A DNA stretch of 64,000 bases, taken from the NCBI GenBank assembly GCA_041228345.1, contig CP166131.1, forward strand, positions 1,977,001-2,041,000. The letters are read 5' to 3'. The notes under the pieces were generated by a model. It saw only the letters and a program-made list of their open reading frames with translations. It was not told the DNA's origin and made no database searches. Positions 35,885 through 45,676 of this stretch are shown here, piece by piece; the stretch's first letter is position 1, and each line of letters starts with the position of its first letter. The DNA comes from Alphaproteobacteria bacterium LSUCC0396 (GTDB lineage Bacteria; Pseudomonadota; Alphaproteobacteria; Puniceispirillales; Puniceispirillaceae). The translations under genes were made by a program, and so were the position numbers.

Positions 35885-38269
35885 CTATTCGGCTGCTTTG
35901 GTCTGGGCGTCTTGAATGGCCCGCCAAACTTTTTCCGGCGTCGCCGGCATCGTTATATCAGTGACACCAAGCGGCAATAAAGCATTAACCACCGCATTGA
36001 TCAATGCAGGTGGTGAGGCGATTGCCCCCGCTTCGCCGCATCCCTTTACGCCCAAATCATTATGCGTGCAGGCTGTCACCAAATGGTCAACCTTCATGGA
36101 TGGCAGATTATCCGCACGCGGCATGCAATAATCCATATAGGATGCCGTCAGCAATTGACCAGATTCGTCATAATGCGCATTTTCGAGCAATGCCTGTCCG
36201 ACACCCTGTCCGATGCCGCCATGAACTTGGCCTAGAACCACCATCGGGTTGATTAGATTGCCGAAATCATCACAACACGCCCAATCGACCACCTCAACAA
36301 CGCCGGTTGTGGCATCAACTTCAACCTCGGCTATATGTGTACCAGCCGGATAGGTGAAGTTGGCCGGATCATAAAAGGCGGTTTCTTCCAGCCCCGGTTC
36401 CAGCCGATCATGCGGGAAATTGTGAGGCACATAGGCAGATAACGCAATCTCGCCAAAGGATTTCTCCCTATCGGTGCCGGCAACGATAAATTTACCGTCT
36501 TTGAACTCGATGTCTGCGTCATCGGCTTCAAGCATATGTGCGGCGATAATTTTGCCCTTGGCAATCACCTTGTCGATTGCTTTGGAAATTGCGGTGCCAC
36601 CAACAGCCAGCGATCTAGACCCATATGTGCCCATGCCAAACTGAATACGGTTGGTATCGCCATGCACAATCTCAACGCTGTCAAGCGGCACACCAAGCCG
36701 TTCATTCACGATTTGCGCAAAGGTGGTGTCATGCCCCTGACCATGGCTATGCGTGCCGGTGAAAACCGAGATTGTGCCCGTTGGATCAACCCGTACAACC
36801 GCGCTTTCGTAAAGTCCGACACGCCCACCAAGTGCGCCGACAACCGCCGATGGTGCGATGCCGCACGCCTCGATATAGCTTGAAAGACCAATGCCCCGAT
36901 ATTTACCACGCTTCATTGCCTCGGCGCGACGTGACTCAAAGCCCTTATAGTCGATCATCTCCAAGGCCTTGTCCAAGGTTGGCTCATAATCACCAATATC
37001 ATATTGCAGTGCAACGGCTGTCTGATATGGGAATGCGTCGTTTGGAATGAAGTTCAAACGCCGGAATTCAGCCGGGTCCATGCCAATTTCACGCGCCGCA
37101 ATATCCATCGTGCGTTCAACGATAAAGGTTGCCTCTGGGCGCCCGGCACCGCGATACGCATCAACCGGCGCCGTTGTCGTTGCCATGCCTTTGACATTGG
37201 TGTAAATCGCCGGAATATCGTAACAGCCCGACAATAATGTGCCATGAAGATAGGTTGGCGTGGCCACGGAAAAAGCCGAGAGATAGCCCCCTAAATTCGC
37301 CAATGTGTCGACCCGAAGCCCGATAATCCGGTTATTCTTATCAAGCGCCATCTGCACTTTGTTAATATGGTCGCGTCCATGCGCATCCGACAAAAATGCC
37401 TGAGTGCGGTCGGCAGTCCATTTCACTGGTTTGCGCAATTTCTTTGACGCCCACGTACAGCAAGCTTCTTCAGCGTAAAGATAAATTTTTGACCCGAAAC
37501 CACCGCCAACATCCGGCGCAATGATTTGCATCTTTGACTCGGGGATACCCAGCACAAAGGCACAAATCACCAGCCGCAACAAATGCGGGTTCTGCGTTGT
37601 TGAATGCAGCACATAAGAATCGGCAATTTCATCATATTCAGCCACCGCGGCCCTTGGTTCCATCGCATTCGGTACCAGCCGGTTGTTGCGCAAGGTTGTG
37701 GTGATAACGCGCGCAGCTGATGACAGCGCGGCTTGGGTGGCGGCTTCATCCCCCAATTCCCAATCGAAATAGGTGTTATTGTCCATGCCATCATGGATTG
37801 TCGCATTATCGGCGGCGCTAGCAAGGTCAATGACGGGTGGCAATTGATCGTAAACGACGTCAACAAGCTCGCCAGCAGACATTGCCTTTTCCAGCGAGTC
37901 AGCAACAACCATTGCGACATGATCGCCGACATAGCGGACTTTGTCCTTGGCAAGAATTGGATGCGGTGGTTCATGCATCGCACTGCCATCACGGTTGGTA
38001 ACGGCCCATCCATTGATCAGCCCGCCAATGCCGTCATTGGCAACATCAGCCCCAGTATAAATGGCGGCCACCCCGGCAACCGCGGCAGCCTTGTCTGTTT
38101 TAATTGATTTGATTGTCGCATGGGCAACAGGCGAGCGGACAAAATAAGCAAAAAGTTGGCCCGCGCGATTAATATCGTCAGTGTAGCGCCCCTTGCCGGT
38201 CAGAAAGCGTTTATCTTCCTTGCGCCGAACTGATGCGCCAATCCCCTGATTTACGGTACCTTCTGGCAT
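35885..38269 (-). CDS. coxL: CO dehydrogenase-type molybdopterin large subunit, form II
   Basis: This 794 aa molybdopterin-binding catalytic subunit has GGGFGSK (255-261), the active-site loop AYRGAGR (371-377) and a late GCGEAGAI with the catalytic Glu. AYRGAGR is the form II signature. True form I CO dehydrogenase has AYRCSFR with the Cu-binding Cys, which is absent here. Form II enzymes have been linked to CO oxidation in some bacteria, but their substrate is debated. ATG 38269 starts 1 nt after the coxS stop with GGAGG upstream, so the longer frame is not used. Confidence 0.93.
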   Translation of the reverse strand: MPEGTVNQGIGASVRRKEDKRFLTGKGRYTDDINRAGQLFAYFVRSPVAHATIKSIKTDKAAAVAGVAAIYTGADVANDGIGGLINGWAVTNRDGSAMHEPPHPILAKDKVRYVGDHVAMVVADSLEKAMSAGELVDVVYDQLPPVIDLASAADNATIHDGMDNNTYFDWELGDEAATQAALSSAARVITTTLRNNRLVPNAMEPRAAVAEYDEIADSYVLHSTTQNPHLLRLVICAFVLGIPESKMQIIAPDVGGGFGSKIYLYAEEACCTWASKKLRKPVKWTADRTQAFLSDAHGRDHINKVQMALDKNNRIIGLRVDTLANLGGYLSAFSVATPTYLHGTLLSGCYDIPAIYTNVKGMATTTAPVDAYRGAGRPEATFIVERTMDIAAREIGMDPAEFRRLNFIPNDAFPYQTAVALQYDIGDYEPTLDKALEMIDYKGFESRRAEAMKRGKYRGIGLSSYIEACGIAPSAVVGALGGRVGLYESAVVRVDPTGTISVFTGTHSHGQGHDTTFAQIVNERLGVPLDSVEIVHGDTNRIQFGMGTYGSRSLAVGGTAISKAIDKVIAKGKIIAAHMLEADDADIEFKDGKFIVAGTDREKSFGEIALSAYVPHNFPHDRLEPGLEETAFYDPANFTYPAGTHIAEVEVDATTGVVEVVDWACCDDFGNLINPMVVLGQVHGGIGQGVGQALLENAHYDESGQLLTASYMDYCMPRADNLPSMKVDHLVTACTHNDLGVKGCGEAGAIASPPALINAVVNALLPLGVTDITMPATPEKVWRAIQDAQTKAAE

Positions 38270-38270
38270 T

Positions 38271-38738
38271 TTATCCTCCCATTTTTGTTGCGGCATCCTG
38301 TACTGATTTAACGATGTTGTGATAGCCGGTGCAGCGGCAGATATTTCCCTCTAATCCTTCGCGGATTTCACGCTCAGACAGGTTCTTGCTTTTCTCTACA
38401 AGCTCAATCGCGCTCATCACCATCCCCGGTGTGCAAAACCCGCATTGCAGACCATGATTCTCATGAAACGCCTGCTGCATCGGATGCAGCTCATCACCAT
38501 TGGCGATACCCTCAATCGTCGTGACATCGGCGCCGTCAAGCTGCGCTGCTAAAATGCTGCATGATTTGATGGAGTCGCCATTCACATGGACAATACAGGC
38601 GCCGCACTGGCTGGTATCGCACCCAACATGTGTTCCGGTCAGCCCCATGGTCTCGCGCAAAAATGAAACCAGCAACGTATTATCCGGGATATCATGACTT
38701 ACACTCGCCCCGTTCACCTTCATTGCTACGGTTGGCAT
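38271..38738 (-). CDS. coxS: CO dehydrogenase-type 2Fe-2S small subunit
   Basis: This 155 aa protein has two 2Fe-2S domains: N-terminal [15 protein letters not shown] and C-terminal CGFCTPGM with [10 protein letters not shown]. It transfers electrons from the molybdenum site of CoxL to the FAD of CoxM. AGGAG is 6 nt before the ATG. It is the first gene of the leftward coxSLM operon and divergent from the coxD maturation operon, with 157 nt between them. Confidence 0.95.
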   Translation of the reverse strand: MPTVAMKVNGASVSHDIPDNTLLVSFLRETMGLTGTHVGCDTSQCGACIVHVNGDSIKSCSILAAQLDGADVTTIEGIANGDELHPMQQAFHENHGLQCGFCTPGMVMSAIELVEKSKNLSEREIREGLEGNICRCTGYHNIVKSVQDAATKMGG

Positions 38739-38895
38739 TGATCTCTCCTTTGGCTGATAATTTCATTTCTTTTGTGACTGAGATCACTTAGCCGGAATCG
38801 CCTAGCAGAAATCACTCACAAGAGGAAAAGCTTGTATGGATTCGCCGTATTTGTAAACATAGAAAAAGTGACATCGAATTTGGGCAGAGGGATTA

Positions 38896-39849
38896 GTGGA
38901 GATGGTGCGGGCGTTTGACACAGTCGAGGCCGTTCAGCAAGGGCTTGTTTCTGCGGGCTATATTGCCAATGACGGCTTGGCTGTTAGCCTGTTTCTGGCC
39001 CTTGCAAAGCAGCGCGCACTTTTTCTTGAGGGCGAGGCTGGTGTTGGAAAAACCGAGATTGCCAAAGTGCTTGCTAGCGTTCTTGGGCGCGATCTGATCC
39101 GACTTCAATGCTATGAAGGGCTTGATATTAATCAGGCTGCCTATGAATGGAATTATGCGCGGCAGTTAATTGAAATTCAGGCGCAAAGATGCGCCGATGA
39201 CGCGCAATCATCTAACCCGCCAGATACTAGTGATACCGGGGCTGATAATCTGTTTCGCGAGACCTTTTTAGTTGAACGCCCTTTATTGCGCGCGTTACGG
39301 TCGCACCCGGCTGGCGCGCCTATATTGCTGATTGATGAAATTGATCGCGCCGATGAAGCCTTTGAAGCCTATTTGCTTGAACTGCTTTCCGATTGGCAAA
39401 TCACAATCCCGGAACTGGGAACAATCACCGCTGCAACGCCGCCAATTGTGATCATCACATCAAACCGCACACGCGAGATTCACGATGCGTTAAAACGGCG
39501 GTGTTTTTATTATTGGGTTGATTACCCAAGCCGTGAGGTTGAATTGCAAATTCTCGCTGAAAAAGCACCGGATGCAGGCCCCGCCCTGCAGGCACAGGTG
39601 GTGGAATTTGTGCAAGCGCTTCGGGGCCAGCAATTGTTTAAATCACCGGGTGTCGCCGAAACCATTGACTGGGCGCAGGCGCTGGTGGAATTAAACTGTG
39701 TCGCGCTCGATCCGCAAACCGTTGATTCGACGATGGGCGTCTTGTTGAAATATCAGGATGATATCAGCCGTATTCAAGGAACCGAAGCGGCGCGCATCTT
39801 GTCTGAAGTGCAGGGCGCAATGGTTCAGGGCGAGCTGTCACGGGCATGA
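38896..39849 (+). CDS. coxD: MoxR-type AAA+ ATPase, CoxD-like maturation factor
   Basis: This 317 aa AAA+ ATPase has Walker A GEAGVGKT (46-53), Walker B ILLIDEIDRADE and sensor motif ITSNRTREIHDALKRRC. In CO dehydrogenase clusters the equivalent CoxD helps build or modify the molybdenum site. GTG 38896 is assumed, and ATG 38902 is equally possible. It overlaps coxE by 4 nt and opens a four-gene rightward operon divergent from coxSLM. Confidence 0.9.
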   Translation: MEMVRAFDTVEAVQQGLVSAGYIANDGLAVSLFLALAKQRALFLEGEAGVGKTEIAKVLASVLGRDLIRLQCYEGLDINQAAYEWNYARQLIEIQAQRCADDAQSSNPPDTSDTGADNLFRETFLVERPLLRALRSHPAGAPILLIDEIDRADEAFEAYLLELLSDWQITIPELGTITAATPPIVIITSNRTREIHDALKRRCFYYWVDYPSREVELQILAEKAPDAGPALQAQVVEFVQALRGQQLFKSPGVAETIDWAQALVELNCVALDPQTVDSTMGVLLKYQDDISRIQGTEAARILSEVQGAMVQGELSRA

Positions 39850-41144
39850 CAGGGTCGCTGAAACCTCCGCCGAAAAAGGTAACGCCAAAACTTGATCAAA
39901 ATATCATGCTGTTTGTGCGGCTGCTTCGGGCCATTGGGATGAAGCTGGGATCGGCGGATATGCTGAACGCGGTCGATGCGGCAAAAACAGTTGGTGTTGC
40001 GAATAAGAATTTTATGTATCACGCTCTGGCAAGCAGTCTGATCAAACGGCGCGAGGATAAGCTGCTTTTTGATCAGGCCTTTTATATGTTCTGGCAAAAC
40101 CCAAAATTTCACGAACGCATCCGTGATCTCTTGTTGCCAAAGATCAAATCACCCGGCGATGAGCATGATGATGGCGCGGCGATGCTGCGTCGCTTGTCCG
40201 ACGCGCTAGCCGCCCCGCCCAAGGATCAGCCAAGCGCCAATGATGATGTCAAAATTGAGGTGGATACCACGGGCACCGCCACCGATAGCGACCGGCTTAA
40301 ACATAGAGATTTTGAAATGATGTCTGCTGAGGAAATTCAGCTTGCCGAACAGGCGATTGCCAGCCTTTGGCCTTGTTTACCCCGGCGCCCGGCGCGGCGG
40401 TCAAAATTATCACCGCGCGGCCAGAAAATAGCGATGCGTTTTGCCTTACAACGCAGCGTTAAACAATTAGGCATCGTATTTCCGCAATTTCAAACAATCG
40501 TAACCAAGCCGCGGCCGCTGGTCGTCTTGTGCGACATTTCCGGCTCGATGGAACAATATAGCCGCATCATGCTGCATTTTATTCATACGCTGACCCGCAA
40601 CCATCCTGCCGTGTCTAGTTTTTTGTTTGGAACGCGTTTGACCAATATCAGCCGGCAAATGCAAAATCGTGACGTTGACGAGGCGGTGCAAGCGGTATCG
40701 CATCTTGTCGAAGATTGGTCGGGTGGCACCCGTATCAGCGGGTGCCTGGAGCAGTTTAATCAGGATTGGTCACGCCGTATCATGGGGCAGGGGGCAATAA
40801 CGCTGCTGATCACAGACGGGCTTGATCGCACGGCAGACCCCGCATTCGGCGCGCATATGGCACGCCTGCATAAATCGACATCGGCGCTGGTCTGGCTGAA
40901 CCCGCTATTGCGCTTTGATGGATTTGCACCAAAGGCGCAGTCGGTCAGGATGATGATCCAGCATGTCGACCATTTTTTGCCGATACATTCATTGCAGGCA
41001 ATGCGTGATTTGACGACCAGTCTTGCAAAAATACAAAATCAGCGTGACGCCCGATTGACCGAATGGCAAGATGCGGCGCGTCGTGCCGGATTTACCGATC
41101 GTGCGGTACCGTCTTATGCGCAGGAAAAAGGGTCTTTGGCTTGA
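39846..41144 (+). CDS. coxE: VWA-domain protein, CoxE-like
   Basis: This 432 aa protein has a C-terminal von Willebrand A domain with the metal-ion site DISGS (230-234) in VVLCDISGSMEQYS and later WSGGTRISGCL and TDGLDR. MoxR ATPase plus VWA pairs act as chaperones for metal-cofactor insertion. CoxE works with CoxD in CO dehydrogenase maturation. The N-terminal half is helical and charged. The start overlaps the coxD stop by 4 nt, and the stop overlaps the next gene's ATG by 1 nt. Confidence 0.9.
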   Translation: MTGSLKPPPKKVTPKLDQNIMLFVRLLRAIGMKLGSADMLNAVDAAKTVGVANKNFMYHALASSLIKRREDKLLFDQAFYMFWQNPKFHERIRDLLLPKIKSPGDEHDDGAAMLRRLSDALAAPPKDQPSANDDVKIEVDTTGTATDSDRLKHRDFEMMSAEEIQLAEQAIASLWPCLPRRPARRSKLSPRGQKIAMRFALQRSVKQLGIVFPQFQTIVTKPRPLVVLCDISGSMEQYSRIMLHFIHTLTRNHPAVSSFLFGTRLTNISRQMQNRDVDEAVQAVSHLVEDWSGGTRISGCLEQFNQDWSRRIMGQGAITLLITDGLDRTADPAFGAHMARLHKSTSALVWLNPLLRFDGFAPKAQSVRMMIQHVDHFLPIHSLQAMRDLTTSLAKIQNQRDARLTEWQDAARRAGFTDRAVPSYAQEKGSLA

Positions 41145-42136
41145 TGAGTGATCAGCGGAGTGAACATCTTGATAGTCGTTTGATGCTTGCTGACGACGCA
41201 TTGCTACAACAGGCGGCAAGCTGGCAGGGTGCGGGCCATAAGCTGGCTTTGGCGTTTGTCATCCAGACATGGGGATCATCACCGCGTCAGGTTGGTAGTC
41301 TGATGCTGGTACGTGATGACGCACGGATCGCAGGTTCGGTGTCGGGCGGTTGTGTTGAAGGGGCGGTAATTGACGCCGCGCTTGAGATGATTGAGGCCGG
41401 CGGTAGCCAGCGGCTGGATTTTGGCGTTGCCGATGCGACCGCATGGGAGGTCGGTCTGTCATGCGGTGGGCAGATTTCCATTCTTGTCATGGCGGTTTCT
41501 GAAACTGGATTCTCTCCAGCGTTACTTGACGATGCAGCAAAATCTCTGGCGCGACGTGTGCCGGTTGGGTTTTGTCTTTCGGTTACCGGTGGCGGCGCGC
41601 ACAAGGCCAAATCATTACCGCAAAAAAGCGAATTGATTGATGATGAATTTTGGTTTGTACAAACACCGCGGCCGCATATCATCATCATCGGCGCGGTTCA
41701 TATCAGCCAGCATTTGGCCTCGATGGCATCGCAGGCCGGTTTTGCGGTGACGGTAATTGATCCACGGCGCACATTTGCCACAGATGACAGGTTTCCGGGC
41801 ATTGATCTTGTGTTTGATTGGCCGGACCGCGTTCTAGGTGAGATTGCGCTTGATCAGGAAACTGCACTCATCGCGTTGACGCATGACCCCAAAATTGACG
41901 ATGCGGCGTTGCATATGGTGCTTGGCAAACCATTATTTCACATTGCCTGCCTCGGCAGTAAGCGCACCCATGCAGCACGGCTGCAACGTCTTGGCGATGC
42001 CGGCTTTAGCGATGCTGATATCGGACGAATTAAAGGGCCAGCCGGATTGGATATTGGTGCCAAGACACCAGCCGAAATTGCGGTTTCGGTGCTGGCGGAG
42101 CTGATTGCGGCCTTTCGTGGAAAGCTGGCACAATGA
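41144..42136 (+). CDS. XdhC/CoxI-family maturation protein
   Basis: This 330 aa protein has the XdhC signature VIQTWGSSPRQVGSLMLV, SVSGGCVEGAVI and a C-terminal Rossmann domain (HIIIIGAVHISQHLASMA, FHIACLGSKRTHAARLQRL). XdhC-type proteins insert or sulfurate the molybdenum cofactor of xanthine-dehydrogenase-family enzymes, here presumably CoxL. ATG 41144 overlaps the coxE TGA by one base. An upstream in-frame start inside coxE is rejected for lack of similarity. It overlaps the next gene by 4 nt. Confidence 0.9.
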   Translation: MSDQRSEHLDSRLMLADDALLQQAASWQGAGHKLALAFVIQTWGSSPRQVGSLMLVRDDARIAGSVSGGCVEGAVIDAALEMIEAGGSQRLDFGVADATAWEVGLSCGGQISILVMAVSETGFSPALLDDAAKSLARRVPVGFCLSVTGGGAHKAKSLPQKSELIDDEFWFVQTPRPHIIIIGAVHISQHLASMASQAGFAVTVIDPRRTFATDDRFPGIDLVFDWPDRVLGEIALDQETALIALTHDPKIDDAALHMVLGKPLFHIACLGSKRTHAARLQRLGDAGFSDADIGRIKGPAGLDIGAKTPAEIAVSVLAELIAAFRGKLAQ

Positions 42137-43806
42137 AGCTGGCAAGGTTCCCGCTTGATGATTGTGAAGGGCTTATATTAGCGCATCGCCACACCAGCTC
42201 CTATGGCACTCTATCAAAGGGAACATTGATGGATAGGGCGATGCTTGAACGGCTGCGGGCCGACGGCATTTCGTCGCTTGTTTGCGCAAAACCTGATCCG
42301 GATGATGTGCATGAGGATGTTGCGGCAGAACGGCTGGCAAAAGCCTTGTCGCCGAGCAGTGTTGATTTTACCCATGCTGCGACAGGACGGGTTAATATTC
42401 GCACGCGGCAACGCGGCATTATCCGGTATGACCGTGACCTTATCCGTCAGCTGAACGAGGTTGATGAGGCAATCACCTTTGCGCTGGTCCAGCATAATCA
42501 GCTGCTTGAAGCGGGTCAGATGGCGGCAACCTTGAAGATAATCCCCTTTTTTGTCGCAAAAGCCTCTATTGTGGCGATTGAAAATCTGCTTGTTGAGCGA
42601 ACAGCCTTTGCCTTTCATGGCTTGCGCGAGGCGAGTGTTGGGCTGATCCAAACGCGGCTTCCGGGGCAAAAAGACCGGCTGTTCACGGCCACAGAAAATG
42701 TGACCAGAGCGCGCCTGACCCAGCTTGGCTGCCCTCTTGTTGAGAGCAGTATTTGCGGACATGACCGCGCGGTCGTTGCAGCCGAAATCAGTGCCATGGT
42801 TGCAGCGGGCGTTGAGATAATTCTGATCTGCGGTGGATCGGCAATCATTGACCGGCAGGATGAGGTGCCGCAAGCAGTTATTCTTGCTGGCGGCGAGATT
42901 GATCAATTTGGCCTTGCGGTCGATCCGGGTAATTTGTTGATGGTTGCCAAAGTTGATAAGCCCGCCAGATTTGATCATGCTGCGGGCGAACAGGGACATC
43001 ATCATGTGATTGGTATGCCGGGTTGTGCGCGCTCGCCGAAACTGAACGGGTTGGACTGGGTTCTGCAATTGGTGCTGGCGGATATACCGCTTAGTCGCAA
43101 TGAGCTTGCTGAAATGGCGGCTGGCGGGTTGTTGATGGAAATTGCCTCACGGCCTATGCCGCGCGCGCTTGCGACGATCCCGCCAAGCCAAGATAAAATC
43201 GCTGGTATTCTGCTTGCTGCAGGTCAGTCGCGGCGCATGGGATCAATCAATAAGCTGCTCGCGCCAATTGCTGGAAAGCCGCTTGTTCGCCACGCCGCCG
43301 AAGCGATGATTGCGGCTGCATTATCGCCGTTAATTATTGTGATCGGCCATGAGGCAGATAAGGTTGCGGCCGCGCTTGATGGCTTGCCGGTGGCCCTTGT
43401 GTTTAACCCTGATCATGCCAGCGGTCAGGCGGCCTCGGTCGGGGTCGGGGTTGGTGCGCTTGATGGCGATGTAACCGATGTTTTGATCGGGCTTGGGGAT
43501 ATGCCGCTGGTATCGCCAGCGGTGCTCGAAACACTGGTGCAAAACCATTTGGAACGCGATGATCATCAGCGCTGCATCACCTTGCCAACCAATGCGGGCA
43601 GACGCGGTAATCCGGTGTTGTGGGGACGGGCATTTTTCCCTGAATTATCGGCGCTAACCGGCGATAGCGGGGGCCGCCAACTGCTTGATGATCACGTGGC
43701 CGCGCAAAATCTGGTGGAATGTGATGATTCGGCTATTTTTCAAGACGTTGATACGGCCGAGGCGCTTGCCGCGATGACGCGTAATGTCGAGACGGGCAGG
43801 CAGTAG
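42133..43806 (+). CDS. mocA: Molybdopterin-binding domain fused to MocA-like cytidylyltransferase
   Basis: This 557 aa fusion has a first part (about 1-340) resembling the molybdopterin-binding MoeA/CinA-like fold (ILICGGSAIIDRQDEVPQAV, HHVIGMPGCARSPKLNG). The second part (from about 355) is a MobA/MocA nucleotidyltransferase with AGILLAAGQSRRMGSINKLL and GLGDMPLVSP. MocA makes the molybdopterin cytosine dinucleotide cofactor required by CO-dehydrogenase-type enzymes, which fits its place as the last gene of the maturation operon. It overlaps the xdhC-like stop by 4 nt. The fused layout could allow the cofactor to be handed over directly. Confidence 0.88.
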   Translation: MKLARFPLDDCEGLILAHRHTSSYGTLSKGTLMDRAMLERLRADGISSLVCAKPDPDDVHEDVAAERLAKALSPSSVDFTHAATGRVNIRTRQRGIIRYDRDLIRQLNEVDEAITFALVQHNQLLEAGQMAATLKIIPFFVAKASIVAIENLLVERTAFAFHGLREASVGLIQTRLPGQKDRLFTATENVTRARLTQLGCPLVESSICGHDRAVVAAEISAMVAAGVEIILICGGSAIIDRQDEVPQAVILAGGEIDQFGLAVDPGNLLMVAKVDKPARFDHAAGEQGHHHVIGMPGCARSPKLNGLDWVLQLVLADIPLSRNELAEMAAGGLLMEIASRPMPRALATIPPSQDKIAGILLAAGQSRRMGSINKLLAPIAGKPLVRHAAEAMIAAALSPLIIVIGHEADKVAAALDGLPVALVFNPDHASGQAASVGVGVGALDGDVTDVLIGLGDMPLVSPAVLETLVQNHLERDDHQRCITLPTNAGRRGNPVLWGRAFFPELSALTGDSGGRQLLDDHVAAQNLVECDDSAIFQDVDTAEALAAMTRNVETGRQ

Positions 43807-43823
43807 CAGCTGCCCAAACGCGG

Positions 43824-45221
43824 CTATTTCAGACCGGGTTTTCGCCCGCCCGCCTGTTGGGGGCTGAAAATACCGCCAATCAGCGGAATTGAGGCATGGT
43901 GCGCCACGATGAGTGACAGGATCAAACCGGAAAGAACACTTGTGGCAATGCCGTACCAGACGCCAACGACGCCAAATCCCCAAATATGCACGAAAATATA
44001 GCTGAAAAAGGCCACGCCAAAGGCCTGACGATAAATGCCAATCAACAATGTCCACATCGGCCTTTTCAACGCCTGCAAAAATGAATTGATAGCAAAAAGC
44101 ATCATATAGATTGGCAAGATAAAGCCGTCCACCCGCAGATAGCTGACGCCGATAGCAATCACGTCAGGGTCGTGGGTAAAGCTGCGCATCAATAACGGTG
44201 CGGCGAAATAAAGCGTTGGGCAGGCCACCAGCATGAAAAGCCAGCCAAACTTCCAACAAGTAAATAGGGCGATCCGGACGCGTTCACGCTCGCCAGCGCC
44301 GAAATTCTGTGCCGCAATGGGCAATAACGCACCGGTGAGGCCGAAAATCGGCAGCAAAAATAACTGTTCAACCCGCAAGGCAACGCCGTAAGCAGCGACT
44401 GCTGAAGTGCCAAATGATTTGAGATAAAACTGCACGATAAAGCCAGCAGTAAACATCACCAGCATGGTGAATGTTGTTGGCAGAAGCTGTGCCAGAATTT
44501 GTCGGTACACAAGGAGATTGGGCAGGATATTGGCAATCGTTTTCTGTGCTAAGATGGACGAACGAGACAGCCTGACCCCGATGAAAATCATAACCCCAGT
44601 TTGGCTGATCACCGTTGCCGCGGCAATGCCATCAAAGCCGAGACCGTTCCATACACCCGGAATGCCAAACATCATCAGCGGGTTCAATCCGATATTCGCA
44701 AAAAAAGCACCAATTAGTGCATATTGCATCGAAACGGTATCACCTTGTGCCTGCAACAATCCGTTAAGTCCATAGCCAATCACAAAGGCCGGAAGACTGA
44801 GCAGCAATAGTGTGAAATAGGCCGCACCAGCATCGCGGTAAGCGCCTTCGGTCGAAATAAAGTTCAGCAAATGGGGGCCAATGAAATAGGCCGCTGCCAT
44901 TAACAAGCCAGATGCAACAATGGCAAACCCTACACCTTGGGTTGCAACCAAGCTGGCGTCATGGTCATTTTTGGCACCAATGGCGTTGCCAACAAGCGCG
45001 GTCATTGCCGAGCCAAGGCCAAAGCCCACGGTAACAAAAATGAAAAAGGCCTGAAAGGAAATTGCCAGACCGGCCTGTGCATCGGTGCTGATCAAGCCAG
45101 CAAAAAACACATCGACAACATTATAAAGGGTTGAAAATACCATGCCAATGGCGGCAGGCAAGGCAAGCCGCAGGAAATGTCCGGCCAGTGATCCTGTGGT
45201 AAGGTCATGCGTTTTTGTCAT
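43824..45221 (-). CDS. MATE family efflux transporter
   Basis: This 465 aa protein has about 12 membrane helices in two halves. It carries MATE-type motifs: N-terminal LALPAAIGMVFSTLYNVVDVFFAG and repeats such as ALIGAFFANIGLNPLMMFG with conserved Pro/Gly. MATE pumps export drugs or metabolites with Na+ or H+. It is convergent with the mocA-like gene (17 nt gap). Its start has only a weak ribosome-binding site. Substrate unknown. Confidence 0.9.
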   Translation of the reverse strand: MTKTHDLTTGSLAGHFLRLALPAAIGMVFSTLYNVVDVFFAGLISTDAQAGLAISFQAFFIFVTVGFGLGSAMTALVGNAIGAKNDHDASLVATQGVGFAIVASGLLMAAAYFIGPHLLNFISTEGAYRDAGAAYFTLLLLSLPAFVIGYGLNGLLQAQGDTVSMQYALIGAFFANIGLNPLMMFGIPGVWNGLGFDGIAAATVISQTGVMIFIGVRLSRSSILAQKTIANILPNLLVYRQILAQLLPTTFTMLVMFTAGFIVQFYLKSFGTSAVAAYGVALRVEQLFLLPIFGLTGALLPIAAQNFGAGERERVRIALFTCWKFGWLFMLVACPTLYFAAPLLMRSFTHDPDVIAIGVSYLRVDGFILPIYMMLFAINSFLQALKRPMWTLLIGIYRQAFGVAFFSYIFVHIWGFGVVGVWYGIATSVLSGLILSLIVAHHASIPLIGGIFSPQQAGGRKPGLK

Positions 45222-45341
45222 TCCGATTGCTTACGCTTCATTCACGGTGGTTTCAATCGTCTTTTTGTTGCGATCGTCGGCGCTTTCGCGATAGGTTGCC
45301 CGCAGCTAGGATCATCATCATTTTAAAAGGGCGAAAAACAT

Positions 45342-45569
45342 ATGTTTGGTACCGGTATCATGGAGGGGCTGAGTTCACAGACAATCATTCTGATGGCTGT
45401 TGCTGGTGCCGGTTATGCGCTCTACATCTCGGGCGAAAGCCTCGCCAAGAAGGCTGCAAAGAAAGATACAAACGCGCCGCTTGCCACATTGTTAAAAATG
45501 ATTGGTGGCCCGATGATGCTGATTGCCATTGGGGTGTTTATGCTGCGCTGGTTAATAAACCGCTTCTAA
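45342..45569 (+). CDS. Small two-helix membrane protein
   Basis: I do not recognise this 75 aa protein. An N-terminal helix (TIILMAVAGAGYALYI) is followed by a lysine-rich stretch (SLAKKAAKKDTN) and a second helix (MIGGPMMLIAIGVFML). AGGG is present upstream of the ATG at usable spacing. The regular hydrophobic/basic/hydrophobic pattern and an isolated start support coding. A longer overlapping frame in another phase looks random. Confidence 0.65.
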   Translation: MFGTGIMEGLSSQTIILMAVAGAGYALYISGESLAKKAAKKDTNAPLATLLKMIGGPMMLIAIGVFMLRWLINRF

Positions 45570-45621
45570 AGCCGGGTCGCCGACGCCTTTATCGGCGCAA
45601 TCATCCTGCACATAGGATTCT

Positions 45622-45646
45622 GGCATCCAGATGGGGCATCCAGATG
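45622..45646. repeat. Tandem 13-mer, 2 copies
   Basis: GGCATCCAGATG occurs at 45622-45633 and 45635-45646, just past a CGCCGA/TCGGCG hairpin (45578-45597) that follows the small membrane protein gene. Confidence 0.7.
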
Positions 45647-45676
45647 TGGGGCGGGCTTATAGAGAAATCGAGGCTG

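Noticed and set aside
35885-38269. Form I (true aerobic) CO dehydrogenase
   Set aside because: The active-site loop is AYRGAGR, without the Cys of AYRCSFR, and the gene order is S-L-M.
42214-43068. 284 aa minus-strand frame within the mocA-like gene
   Set aside because: It is a shadow of the fusion protein gene, rich in Arg/Cys/His and with no recognisable domain.
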